A stretch of 64,000 bases of DNA from Lunularia cruciata (taxonomy: Eukaryota > Streptophyta > Marchantiopsida > Lunulariales > Lunulariaceae), in the NCBI GenBank assembly GCA_948567375.1, contig OX419757.1, positions 16,306,001 through 16,370,000 on the forward strand. Reading direction: 5' to 3'. The position numbers were made by a program, and so were the translations under genes. Of the stretch, positions 25,116-36,610 are shown one piece after another; position 1 is the stretch's first letter; every line of letters starts with the position of its first letter. The notes below the pieces were generated by a model. That model saw nothing but the letters and a program-made list of their open reading frames with translations, searched no databases and was not told the origin of the DNA.

Positions 25116-26250
25116 ATAAACTTGGTCAACTTTGTCAAGGCCTTTTCAATTGCACAAAATCCTCTCACATATTGACAATAAAAGTTTGCCAATCCAAGGA
25201 ATACTTGCACACTACTCATATTTGTAGGTCAAAGAATATGTGCAATAGTCTCCACCTTGATCTACTAAATACCAACTTTGCCAAGATAGCTAGTGTGTCC
25301 CAAATACTCAACTTTCTCTTAGAAGAATCTACACTTCCCAAGATGTTATTTGATTCCATGAGGTTTGAATCTCTCAAACACCTCTAGCAAATTTCTCTCA
25401 TGTTCCTTCAAGGCAATGCGATAGACCAAAATGTCATTTATATAACACTAAGAAAAATCCAATACCATTAGGATCCTATTCATGATTCTTTAGAACTTGG
25501 TAGGAGCATTATTTAACCCAAATAGTAAGAACTACCAATAATAAAATACATCCTTACTATGAGGATCAATAGCCTAGAATTTTGTCTTAGACTTGTCGTT
25601 CTCCTTAATTGGCAACTGATGGTATCCTAATTGAAGATTCCAAAATACTAAAAACCTTTGTATGCCTAAGTGCAAAAAAGATACTTTCTACTATATGTAT
25701 AGCATACCAATTAGCCTTAGTTTATTGGTTGATAGGATGGTTATCTCCTCACATCTACCTATCTATGTATTTACCATGCATACCTTTCTTGGATGCCATC
25801 ATTGTGGCTAAAGTATGTTCTCCATGTGAGATCTCTACCAAACCAACCTCAAAAGATCTTGACTCATGTTCTAGATTGAAGTTCTCTCTATATCAATATA
25901 TCTATATGGATATTAAAAGATTGGTGTATGACCAATCAGCTCAATCCAAATACCATATCCCTTTAGAGCACCCAAATCTTTCATATTGAAAGCAAAACAA
26001 TTTGTATAGCTCCTCAAGAACCTCCAAACTCTTTGTCTTTCAACTCTTATGAGCTTGAGTCCAATGTTTGGCTCCCAAGTCTCCTCGATAATTTCTATAG
26101 GAGTGGAAGATGCACTTACTTGTTGCTACATCAAAGCCTTAGGAGCAATACCGTCATGCCCTTAATTGCTAGAGTCTTCAACCCTAAAGCAAAATATCAC
26201 TCTCCTTTGGCTATAAGCTCCACATGTCCTCTAATTGTATCCCAAGTAGA
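25116..26250 (-). pseudogene. G1 reverse transcriptase relic
   Basis: On the minus strand the palm and fingers can be followed across frames: a primer-grip-side block with KKVYGKYTYRRM-like remains (about 25,760-25,840), KVFSILESS and LGYHQLPIKENDKSKTKF (25,590-25,680), FGLNNAPTKF (about 25,500), CYINDILVY (about 25,419-25,445, the YIDD active-site box with one Asp now Asn), EHERNLLEVFERFKPHGIK, and EYLGH. It ends in VQVFLGLANFYCQYVRGF next to insertion I1. The enzyme copied element RNA into cDNA. Multiple stops, many of them TAG or TAA from Gln codons, make it inactive. Confidence 0.85.
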
Positions 26251-28317
26251 CCATGCTCACTTGGATGTACCTCAAGTATACCACTTTAACTAGTAGTCAT
26301 TGGTTGTGTACCAAGAAGACCACTCCCACTTGGTCCATTGCTCCCAACAAGTGATTGAATTGTCTTGATAGGCCTAGAGCTCATAAGTGTTTGAGTGATG
26401 ATGCTTATCAAGTGTATCCTATACTACTTAGCCAATCCAAGGCTCATAATCAAGGTCAAATAGTACAAGTGCATAACTTGACCTAATATCTTATGCTTGG
26501 ATGCCTTTGACATTGTTGAAATGGTGGTAATATTGGTATGAAAATCCATCATCCACTCTCTCATCTAACAACTACTACAATTTTGAGTCTTAAACAAATC
26601 TATAACAACCTTCTCAACACGTATGGGAGGTTGGGAAACTCATGAGTGTAAGTAAATTAGCTCTAGGCTTTCCCACAAGGTTCACCATTACCATAGGTGA
26701 CGTATCAGCTACTCTTCCAATTTGAACCTTGCACCTCACAAATAAAATATCATCAACAAGGAGTGTTGGGTGTTAAATCCCATCATAAGCACATTGTAAA
26801 ACCTTTCTATTTAAGAGGTTCATCCATCAAAGACAAAGATGATTTACCCAATATCCAACTCTATCCATATTGAACAACACATGACCAATCCAAGACCAGA
26901 CCTAATATGTACTTGTTATCACTCATGTGAAAGAGTCACCCATCAAGAGACTTCTCCAAATGTATGTTGGAGAAATTGCTTGATGAACTTGGAGGTGTTG
27001 TAGGATGCATAACATCTCCCAAAACATACCAAAATGGAGATCTTTCAAACCCTATCCATGGCCATCACAAGCATGTTCTTGATACAGAAATGCAAAAATC
27101 ACCAAATAAATAGTACCATGTCTTTCCAAATCCTGCACCCCCAACAAGGAAATGTCTATTGATAACCCTAATTGTTGACAATGGTAACAACTTAGGATAT
27201 CAAGATGCCAAGTGTCCAACATCATGCTGAAATATTTTTTTGGTAGGTCCGTCCTTCTTTACATACAAGTACCTCTAAACCCGTATGCTTGCTTACAATA
27301 CCATAGCTATTTTAGTGGTGATCCCACCAAATAAATATACTTGCCTACAATATCATAGCTGGTTTAGTGTTGATCCCACCAAATAAATTGAACAGACATA
27401 CTTCCTCCACTAGATACTACCAAGCAATAAGTATGGTCTCCAAAGGTGATAAGGTAATAGACTCTAGAGGATCATTATAAAACTAAGCCACTAATGGTAT
27501 AAAGACTCCACTCCAAGCCTACTATGTTAACCTATCTGCATCCTGATCAAAACTCTACAATGGTCCATCCAAGATGGATAGAACAACTCTACTCATACTC
27601 CAAAGCCGAGTGATCTTCTCTAGTACAAAAGTATTGTCTACATGAGCATTCTCCTCAACTAGCTCATCAAGCCAAGTAATAAAACCATTGAATTCTGAGA
27701 ATAAAATCATGGTCCTTGACTATAGTGAGCCAAGACTATCTCTACTAAAACATACAAGTAGTCAGTATACACATCTCTCACTTGATTTCCAACTTCACCT
27801 TATGAAGATGTCCTCTCAATAGTCAATACCAAAACCTATGGGGTATAATACTACTCTACCAACTAGCACTTCCTATGACTTTGCTATTATTGCAATGGCA
27901 TGGGTTCTTAGCACAAAACTATTAGTTGGATGATTGAGCTAATCTAGACATGATTTCCTCACATATGATATATTGTGTGGAATGATCCCCAAAGATGTTT
28001 GGATCTTAAATAAACACCTCTCAAAATTGGTCTTCCATAGCCACAAACCAAGAATTATAGCCTTCTTTAATATAAGAGGTTGAAGACTAGAGTCTAATAA
28101 GACACTCTATGGTATATAGACCTTCCTTCAAGATCCAACCAAACTAAAAATACCATTTTAGTGGCCAATATGGTAATCCCAAGCATAAACCTATCTCACT
28201 CAAATGTAAGTCTAGCACGTAACTCTTCCAATCTAAAAATAGTTGCTTATCACAAGCCACTAATAATTGAACAAATCCCATGCTCCCTAACTAAGCTAGC
28301 TCCACCATTAACAACTT
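26251..28317 (-). other. G1 internal region between RT and gag, no domain identified
   Basis: This should hold the G1 protease and linker. The minus strand shows many stops and short coding-like pieces but no convincing D-S/T-G protease box. Two nearly identical GGTTTAGTG/TTTTAGTGGTGATCCCACC blocks at about 27,300-27,390 mark a small tandem duplication. Confidence 0.45.
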
Positions 28318-29195
28318 TTATATTAGAAGCATGAACCACACAATCCTACTTCCAAGGGTAGTAGAAATGATCTTCTTGATCTCCTTTGATATAGCTATGT
28401 TAGCCAATCTTTGCTCTAATATCTTAAACCAAGTAACCATGGTTGTATCAAAAGTAGGGGCAAGCACTGTGCTCCTACCAAGTACCTCTACCACCACCTC
28501 TACCACCTCATCCTCTATGACTTGTAGCTCCTCTACCTCTTGCCATAGTAGCCCTACCATATTGTAACTCTAGGAGGCAGGTCAAAGCATCAATCATAAG
28601 TGTAACCAAATCTATGCAATAGTCATACTACCTCTAGGTTAGCTAAGGTGCTCCAGAAGTATCATGCCCAATATCATGGGTATACTTCCTCTTGTGGTAT
28701 GGTCCACCACAAGTCCAACAAGCAACACCACCACTTGTTGGCTTATGCTTACCAAAAATTAAGACTATGGGTTTCGGTGCATTAGGTCCTCCACTTGCTC
28801 CATATGACCAAGGCTATTCACTCACCCTTGAAAGCCAAAAGAATGTGGAATACACTACTATATCTTATAAGAAGTAACTGCTATAGATGAGGTCTCCTTC
28901 CCAAATCCACTAGTCATCACTTTGTCCTCCATCTTGTTGAGCTCAATTTGCTCTACTAATCCAAAGATCACTGCTAATATTGGTGGGATAGCCTAAAATA
29001 ACATCATATCACTTACATTATGTTGTAGCTCCTTGTCCAATATTCTATACCAAGTTTGAATAGCTTGTGCCTTAGTAACTCCTTGAATGAAACTTATATG
29101 TCATCTCATGCAAGTGTATAACTCACATATGCTCTCTTTAGCCTTTTGCTAGAACTCTTGCAAACTCTTTGGCTTCTCAATCTTGTGAGCCAACT
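28318..29195 (-). pseudogene. G1 gag relic with zinc knuckle
   Basis: The minus strand reads a helical capsid-like stretch around 28,900-29,190 (ICELYTCMR, IQGVTKAQAIQTWYRILDKE, LVEQIELNKMEDKV), then CWTCGGPYHKRKY (about 28,700-28,740), a CCHC zinc knuckle whose last Cys is changed, then an open stretch (28,318-28,560) rich in Val, Glu and Gly. Gag packages element RNA. Frames are broken. The lone LTR at 29,196 cuts it. Confidence 0.65.
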
Positions 29196-29869
29196 TGTCT
29201 ATAACTCAAAATGAACCTTTGATGGCTATTAGAGTAGCGCTCTATGGACTAAGAAGGCCAAGAACTAAACTCCATCACCTTCCTTCAAGGCTAAAACTCC
29301 AAAGGCACCTCCAAGACTCAAACCATTGCTCACTAGAGAACTCAATGAAAGAAGATACCTGCAAATGAAAAGATGATGAATACTTCCTCATCCCTAGTTT
29401 ATATACTTGTTTATATACTACACTAGTGAAATAATTACACACCAAAGTTACTAATTACCATAACAACTCAAGTGAATAGGCAAAAGTTCATATAAAATCA
29501 AAAGTTTAGAGAATATCCAAACTCACAGAAATAATTCTTAATCATGTGATCTTACCTTGACCCCAACCACTCAATCAAGAATTCCTAACTTGACTACAAA
29601 CAAGTCCATACCAGAAAATTTTGTGGATCCAAAGGTTCTCAACTCTTTTTCCAAAGCCAAACATATAGTCAATACATTAGAATCTAAAATAGAGGGGCTT
29701 ACTCTTTCACCTTTCCCTAAAGTAGAATTTCTATCTTGGCTATGACTAACTCTAGCTAATAAGGATTAATATAGAAGCTTGGTTAAAATTCATATAAATA
29801 GTACATTCAACTATTTATAATACCAAACAAATATCCCAATAAAACATACATGCACCAATAGGTGTTACA
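29196..29869 (-). repeat. Lone LTR related to the G2 LTRs
   Basis: It aligns over its whole length with the G2 LTRs (30,374-31,791 minus its insert, and 38,152-38,843): shared landmarks are GGCTATTA near the start, GGACTAAGAAGGC, CACTAGAGAACTCAATGA, TTCTCAACTCTTT and the end TAGGTGTTACA. It is more diverged from both than they are from each other. No internal region follows, so it is a solo LTR. The flanking 5-mers (CAACT and ATCCA) do not match. Confidence 0.8.
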
Positions 29870-30373
29870 ATCCATACTTCTTGGTAGTTCTACTTCAAGC
29901 ATTGGAAGAACTCCACCATGGGTTAAACCCCAATATTGCATCACTTTCTAGAATGGTACCTCTACTTGTGGTAGTAACATCTCCAACTAATGCACCACCA
30001 TTGGATACAACAACACTAATAGAGTTAAAACTTGTGTGTATTGCTTGTATACCTCTACAAACCAAGCTTGAAGTGATGGAGATGTGGTTCAACGACCAAT
30101 ATTGCCTACACAAGCCAACCTCCTCTATGTGTGCTTGCTTGGACTCATGTTAATCATCCAAAGCTAGACCTTCCAGATGCCAAAACAACCCCTTCCAAAC
30201 CATGAAGAGTGTGAAAAAAATCAAGTTATGCATCTACTACAAGTCATACCAACTATTAAATGATATTATCCAACTCAATGGTAGACATTATACCAAAGTA
30301 CCATTTGGGACCTTTGGAGACTCCATAAATCTTATACATGTCACACAACAGTAATGTGGACTATGAGTTGGAC
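29870..30373 (-). other. G1 internal fragment between two insertions
   Basis: AT-rich DNA with open stretches on both strands (29,881-30,153 + and 29,895-30,113 -) but no recognised motif. By position it is the continuation of the G1 gag or leader region between the lone LTR and G2. Confidence 0.4.
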
Positions 30374-31791
30374 TATCTCTCACTTAGGATGAACCTTTAA
30401 TGGTTATTACGGAAGCGCACCACGGACTAAGAAGGCAAGGAACCCCAACTCCATCATACTCCTCCAAGGCTAATACTCCAAAATGCAAACCATTGTTCAC
30501 TAAAGAACTCAATGAGAGAGAGATAGTTGCAAATGAAAGGATGATGAATACCTCCTCACCCCTAGTTTATATATTTGTGAAATAGTTATGCACCAAAGTT
30601 ACTAATTACTAGAGTAACTCAAGTTATTAGACTGAAAGTCAAATAAAGTCAAAAGACTAAAGGAAAATGTATACTCATGAGAATATTCTCCTAAACATGT
30701 GATCTTATCTTGATCCAATCACTAAGTCAAAGATTCTTTCACATGGACTTTCTTTGGACAATCGAAGAATTCAAAGCAAAAAGACTTGTGGGTCCAACAG
30801 TTCTCAACTCTTTCCTTAAAGCCAAACACCTAGGAATAATACCAAGTCAAAATACTAGAATCCAAAATAGTGATGCTCATTTTTTCCACTTCCTCTAAAG
30901 TAAGGTCCCCTTCATCTTATCTATGACTAACTTTAGCTAATCATAACTAATGTAGAACCATCATTTTATCTTTATTCAGAATATATCTCTCAAGTACTTA
31001 TAATATCAAACTAAATATCACAATAGCACATACATGCATGTAATACTCCAAGGACAAGAGAAGAGAGAAACACAGATTGCACACTCAAACGTTCGATGCC
31101 CCAAAGGAGCACCTTCTCTTTATTATATAGACAAAGAGTATCTCCTCCAAGGAAGCTCCACCATAGGATTAGGGACACAGATAGGTGACATGTCAGCAAT
31201 CTCCACCCTTGGCTTACTTACTTGGATGGGTGACATGTCTGGTCTAGGTCCTATCTGGTTGGTCAAACAAGCTTTGACCAGAGGGAATCTTTTAGAGAAT
31301 CTTCCTATAGGAATCTCAGAATCACATAAGGTACCATTGGAAAGCTCTCAACAAGACAAAGCAGGGGGGATGGAAGGCCAGCCTTTTCTCTATTGGGGGG
31401 GAATCTGCACATTTTCAAGGCCTAATTCATCCGTTTAGGCCTCCGAAATTGCCTTCAAAGATTTCAGGCATATTTCAGTTCCTACTCTATTAGTAGAAGT
31501 CCCCTTTTGGTGATACCTCTTTTTGATCTGTTTATTCCATCATGTGCAATATCCTTCCAGATGTTACCAACCCAATTCTCACCTTTAAATCATATGTCTA
31601 GTTATTGGTTCTAAGGTTCTCAAGTCTATATCGGTTTTTGCACTATTAGTAGAAGTACTCTTTTGGTGATACTTCTATCTTATCTATTTTGACCATCATG
31701 TATAACATCATTCTAGATGTTACCAAACCAAATTTCACATCTAGATCATATGGCTAGCTCTTGGTATTACAATGCACAAATGGGTGTTACA
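30374..31791 (-). repeat. 3' LTR of G2, interrupted by solo LTR S1
   Basis: It aligns with 38,152-38,843. The outer edge is at TATCTCTCAC (TGTCTCTCAC in the other copy); the inner edge is GGGTGTTACA at 31,791. S1 (31,039-31,771) sits about 20 bases before the inner edge. Confidence 0.9.
31039..31771 (-). mobile_element. S1: solo LTR with a 5-bp target duplication
   Basis: A 733-base segment with mirror termini TGTAATAC...GTATTACA interrupts the G2 3' LTR. ATGCA stands immediately before (31,034-31,038) and after it (31,772-31,776). Removing the segment and one ATGCA restores the G2 LTR alignment. TG...CA ends, a 5-bp duplication and no internal genes are the marks of a solo LTR left by recombination. 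On the minus strand a CTATATAATAAAGAG-like TATA box lies near the 3' part. A truncated relative lies at 62,926-63,616 in the opposite orientation. Confidence 0.95.
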
Positions 31792-31942
31792 TCTACCCGC
31801 GGACTAAGATTTCACTTTGTCCTTTGAGTAAAGGTCTCTTTGCCTTCTATGATACATATTCAACTTATCATGGTTATTCCTATCAAAGTATCTTCCTCCC
31901 AACTCCTTGAGTTCATGGTGTAATTGCCCCACACTTTCTTCA

Positions 31943-32900
31943 CTATGAAAGGTCTAAAGTACTTAGGGAAAACTTCTTTTGCACTCTCTTGAATTGAATG
32001 GAATCAGATAACATTACCCAATCACCTTCTTTGAAGGGTTCCACCTTCTTCTTGCCTTGCCTCTTGTCATGGCTCTCTTTTTCTTTCCTTTGGGCTTGCT
32101 CCATGCAAATTATAGCAATTGCTCTTACCTCTTCCATTTCCATGAGTTGATCTTTCCTTGACTTCTTTGCATCATCTCCTTGTGCTTTCTTTAATCTCCT
32201 ATGAATGCTTTGGGAAGGAGGAAAATCAAAATGAATAGGTAAGGTAGACTCAATACCATATACCAAATGAAATGGAGAATATCTGGTGGATGTCTTCATG
32301 GTTTTCCTATACTCTCACAAAACTACATAAATCTTCTTGTCCATATGATATTTAGCTCCTTCCACTTTTACATCTTTGCCCAACATCATGCACAAGGTCT
32401 GATTGGTTCTCTCTGCCAAGCGACTAGAATTTGGCTTATAGGATGTAGTTATTTTATGTGTGATAGAGAAATGTTGTAGCATGGCTATAATGATGCTCCT
32501 TGTAACTCTCCTCCTCTATCAATAACCAACTCCAAAGGGTGCCCAAACCTAGTGATAATGCATTCATAAAGAAATCTACCAACTTCATCTTCATTCTTGT
32601 CCTCAATGGTCTAGCCTCAACCTACTTAGTAAGATAATTAGTAACTACCATAATGTACCAATTGTTCCTTGGAAATCTATTGAGATGACCTACAAAGTCA
32701 ATTCTCCACTTCTCAAAAGGTCCTAGCAATGGAATTGATCTAAGAGGAGGAGTGTAAGTAGAATTTCTAGCAAAAGCTTGACAAACATTACAAGTTTTGC
32801 AATAATCAAGACAATTCTTGAAAATCCTCCTCCAATAGTAACCTACATCTAGAATCTTGAAAGTAGTCACCTTTCTTGCAAAGTATCCCCACACACTAAA
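31943..32900 (-). pseudogene. G2 integrase relic
   Basis: The minus strand gives MWGYFARKVTTF, YYWRRIFK and CKTCNVCQAF (zinc-binding part, about 32,770-32,890), then EKWRIDFVGHLNRFP with the first catalytic Asp (about 32,680-32,710). The core between 32,300 and 32,620 is broken by frameshifts. The C-terminal part (31,943-32,299) is open again with SPFHLVYGIE.TLPIHF, a basic helix and FKEGDWVMLSDS, the usual gypsy integrase tail. No chromodomain is visible after it. It would have joined element cDNA to chromosomal DNA. Confidence 0.9.
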
Positions 32901-33134
32901 CCTTCATGAAACTCCTTTATGACTAGGATAGACTCCTCCTTACACTTTTCTCTTTGAAGTAGACCATCTGCTCCTTTGGTGAAAAAGAATATCCTCCACT
33001 ATTGTGTAAGATCTGGATCTTGTTGCAAGGGCCTGCTTCTTCCTAGCATGCATCTTTTTCTAGATAATAACCTCTTGTTACAAGTTCTATAATCTCCTTG
33101 TACTCCATTGAAACCTCTTGAATGATTGAAATTA

Positions 33135-33740
33135 TCATGAGCTCCTCATCCAAGAAGGAATCATCCATTGGTTCAATTCCATCGTGATCATAGATCCTAG
33201 ATAAAAAATAAACATTTGCATGTTCTTCCTTAGTATACCCTCAATGGTGTAGTCATAATCAAACAAGAGTAGCATCCACCTTGTTAGTCTCTCTTCCACA
33301 TTAGGCTTGTTGAAGATGTATTTTAAAGCCCTATGATTCATGAAAATGGTGGCTTTTCCTCCAATCAAGTAGTGTCTAAACTTCTTGAGACCAAAGATCA
33401 CTACCAACACTTCACTCTCCATGACCGAGTTGTTCCTTTCTGCTGAGACCATCTGTCTATTAGCATAAACTATTGGATGATCATGGCCCATCTTGTTCTA
33501 ATTGACTAAGAGTGCATCCTATATTTACATTAGAAACATCAATGTAGAGGATGAAAGGCTTACTCCAATCAGGTTTAACAAGAATTGGAGCTACAACAAG
33601 GGATTGCTTGAGCTTCTCAAAAGCTTTGTGATCCTCCTTGTCCTCCAAAATCACAATGTATTCTACACCCTTCTTCATGTAGATGGTCAATTCATAAGCC
33701 TTGTTGGAAAAAAAAGATGAACCTCTTATAGTACCCAACC
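33135..33740 (-). pseudogene. G2 RNase H domain relic
   Basis: Two overlapping minus-strand stretches read HKAFEKLKQSLVVAPIL, PFILYIDVSNVNIGCTL.Q, HPIVYANRQM, ERNNSVMESEVLVVIFGLKKFRHYLIG, FMNHRALKYIF and LTRWMLLL. These are the connection and RNase H signatures of Ty3/gypsy pol; the Asp of YIDVS and the Glu of MESE are kept, while the later TDH box has become MNH. A frameshift lies near 33,485. The domain would have removed the RNA strand during cDNA synthesis. Confidence 0.9.
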
Positions 33741-34420
33741 ATCCCCAAGAATTAGTGTAACTTTGTCAAACTTGAAGGGAATGGAAGGCTTGAGATTTTA
33801 CTCACCTTCTTAGGATCAACTACTATTCCATCCTTGGAGATGATGTGGCCTAAAAAGAGATCTTCTTCACAACCAAAAATGCAGTTCTCTAGGTTGAGTG
33901 ATGCATTTGCTTCATCCAAGAGTTGCAAGACCTTGATCAAGTGCTCCTTCTTGCTCCCATAGACACAAAATTCATCAATGAAATCTCTCACAAATTTCCA
34001 AATGAAAATTTTAAACACCTTGTTCATGAACCATTGGAATGTGGGTGGAGCATTGCAAAGCCTAACATGCATGACCTTGAAAGCATAAGTCTTCCAAGGT
34101 GGATGAATGTTATGAGTTGTTGATGCTCTGGTGCAATCTTGATTTGGTTATACCCATTATAACAATCTACCAAACTGTACCTCTCATGACCTACAACCTC
34201 CTCCAAGATCTCATTGATGAATGGCAAAAGGTCATAGTCCTTCTCAGTAACAACATTGAGCTTCTTGTAATCCACACATACTTGAAGCTTGCACTTCTTT
34301 TTCTTCACAATCACCATTGGAGACACCTATTTTATATTCTCCACCTCAAATTTAAATGTGGCCTCCTTGATTTTATCAATCTCTCCCTTCACAACCAGAG
34401 CTATTGGTGGGCTAATGTGA
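33741..34420 (-). pseudogene. G2 reverse transcriptase relic
   Basis: Minus-strand pieces at 34,024-34,326 and 33,752-34,072 read SPMVIVKKK, LQVCVDYKKLN, LLPFINEILEEV, YSLVDCYNGYNQI, then FIWKFVRDFIDEFCVY (about 33,957-33,990). The last is the YxDD active-site box with the second Asp now Glu. LFLGHIISKDGI follows. The frame changes near 34,070. Domain content and order are complete, but the copy is inactive because of the frameshift and the active-site change. Confidence 0.95.
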
Positions 34421-35396
34421 CATTGCTTTTGGCGGACTCATCTTGCATGTGACTCTATCTCTATCTTGTGCTCCTCCAAGGTGACTTCCTTTAAATCCTT
34501 CTAACTAAAAAGAAAACACATGGATGAACTTGTGGAAAATCTCCTCAAATCTCACCTTCTACTCCTTGGTAACTTTAGGGTAGATAGCCTCCTCTCTATC
34601 TGCTCAAGTGTGAATAGTGATTTCTTTGAATCTTTCAAAAATTTTAGCTTAGGTGCAAAATCCATAGCACACAAGGGATATACATCTAAATCAGATTCAG
34701 ATTCATCTTCCTTTGTGGAAGTCTCTTCTCATGCTTGTGTCCACATCTAAAGCTCCTTTCAAATGGTGTATCTGAATGTGAAGTATTGGTGGTGTTAGTC
34801 ATAAGAACTATAACTCAATGAATTGATGACCCAATCCTCAAGTACCCTTTATGTCATCAATCAATTATGCATGTTGCTCTCAACCATGGCCTTCTAAGAA
34901 GCAAATCATAGCTTGAATCTTTCAAGACTTGAAATTCATGAGATTTTGAATTCCCATAACTAAAACCACCACCTTATCCATCATTGCTACTAGTCAAACT
35001 TGTTGTTTGTTTTGCTCACCACAAATATTGAAATTCTAGAGGGTATCATACCTAACTTCTTCATCAACCTCTCTTAATGGCATTCACTACATATTCTCCA
35101 TCAACAAGTGCATCCTTGATATTGTGACTATTCATTCTCACATCAATCTTGGAGGTATATTCACAAGCCTCCCATGGTGTTGGTTTGGCATCCACCATCT
35201 CTATTGATACTAGAGCTTTTGCTTTCTTTGTCCTTTTGTTTCTTGTAGAACTCAAATCACCTCTAAGCTCTTTTCTCAAGGTAAGATTCAAAGTAATCAA
35301 TTGGCCCATTGTGATGTTAACCTTGTGACTACAAACATCCCCTAACACATTGTAGTTCCATTGTTGCTTTGAGATCAAGAAATCCTCCATCCTCAA
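34421..35396 (-). pseudogene. G2 protease/linker region
   Basis: An open stretch at 35,064-35,396 includes MDAKPTPWEACEY-like text and ends ALVDGEYVVNAIK (about 35,064-35,105). In gypsy elements of this type the aspartic protease box reads DGGS.VN, so VDGEYVVN is probably its decayed form. Positions 34,421-35,060 lie between this box and RT and are broken by stops. Confidence 0.6.
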
Positions 35397-35614
35397 CTCT
35401 TCCTTGGAGTGTTTGTTGATGGTGTTGAGGTGCTAGTGCAAGTTCTCCTAGTAGGCATAGGATTATCCTTGGCTAGGAGTAAATCCTTGAGAAGAGTGTA
35501 AATCCTTTGCAAAACAAGCTCTCTTCTTCTCTTGTGCCAAAAGGTCCAAATTAAGACCTTTGGAGCTTGAGCACTCCTCCTTCTCCTACTTGCTCTCAAT
35601 GACATCTATGGATG

Positions 35615-36610
35615 CTATCCCCTTACCTTTGTTTGGATTAGGAGCCACTTGGGTTTCACTACCTTTCTCTTTCTCTTAATTGGCTCTCTCATAACCCCTT
35701 CCTCCATGGTAAGTGGAATTTGGGCAATTCCTTTGGATGTGATTTCTTCTTCCTTAACCAAAACAATTTCTATCATTGAAATTTTTGGATGGTTGGCTTC
35801 CTCTATATGGGTAGCTTCTATAACTCCTAGGGCCTTTCCTTGCATTCCGATCCACCTCTCTTTTCTCTCATAATTGCACTACATTGATCTTAAGATCTAC
35901 AAGTTGTTTGGTGATGGTTTGAAGTGGATCTTTTGGTAGAGATGTAAGAACCAGAGCAACTACTACTTTTGGTGCAACCCTTATCACCAAAGTATCAAAA
36001 TTTCTAACATACTTGTAACCTTGAGGAGGATGCACAACTTCCTTCACTAGCAAATCACTCTCATCTCCTTCCAAACTCTCCTCCATACATATAGCAATCT
36101 TGATAGCATCAACCTTGGAAGAAGGTTTCTCATATCTGAATTTGTTTCTTATCTGTGGTCTCAACTGTCTCACAAAATTCTTGGTGAGCATGGTTCCTAT
36201 GCCAATCATAGTAGTCCCCACATCATCCCTACCTTTCCTCAACATTATGCAAAATATGGGCTCTAACTTCTCCACTCTTTCTACATAGACTCTCACTTTC
36301 TCTTCATCTCCTTGTTTGGGGAAGGTAACCTCACTCATCAATCTCTCATAACTCTCATCCAAAAGAAATTTCTCAATGAGTGCTGAAGTCTAACTCTCCC
36401 AAGACTCTTCTTGCACATCTCTCCTCTCTCTCTTTTGGTATTGACCCATACCATGTAAGTGTTGCATCCTCAAAGAAATCCAAAAATAATAGAGCCTATT
36501 CATTCTTCTTCCTCTCATTGTTTCCTATGCAAGCTCTCTTGAAGTCTCTCACAAAGTCTTCACATCTTCTCCATCCTTGCCAAAGAAAACCATAAGTTTC
36601 CCCATCTTAG
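35615..36610 (-). pseudogene. G2 gag relic
   Basis: The minus strand opens near 36,608 with MGKLMVFFGKDGEDV and continues across frameshifts into the long piece at 35,868-36,362, which contains MDESYERLMSEV, RVYVERVEKLEPIF and LRPQIRNKFRYEKP, typical of the retrotransposon gag capsid region. A decayed zinc-knuckle segment (NCFG..RNHIQRN) lies near 35,730-35,790. Gag forms the particle around element RNA. Confidence 0.8.
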
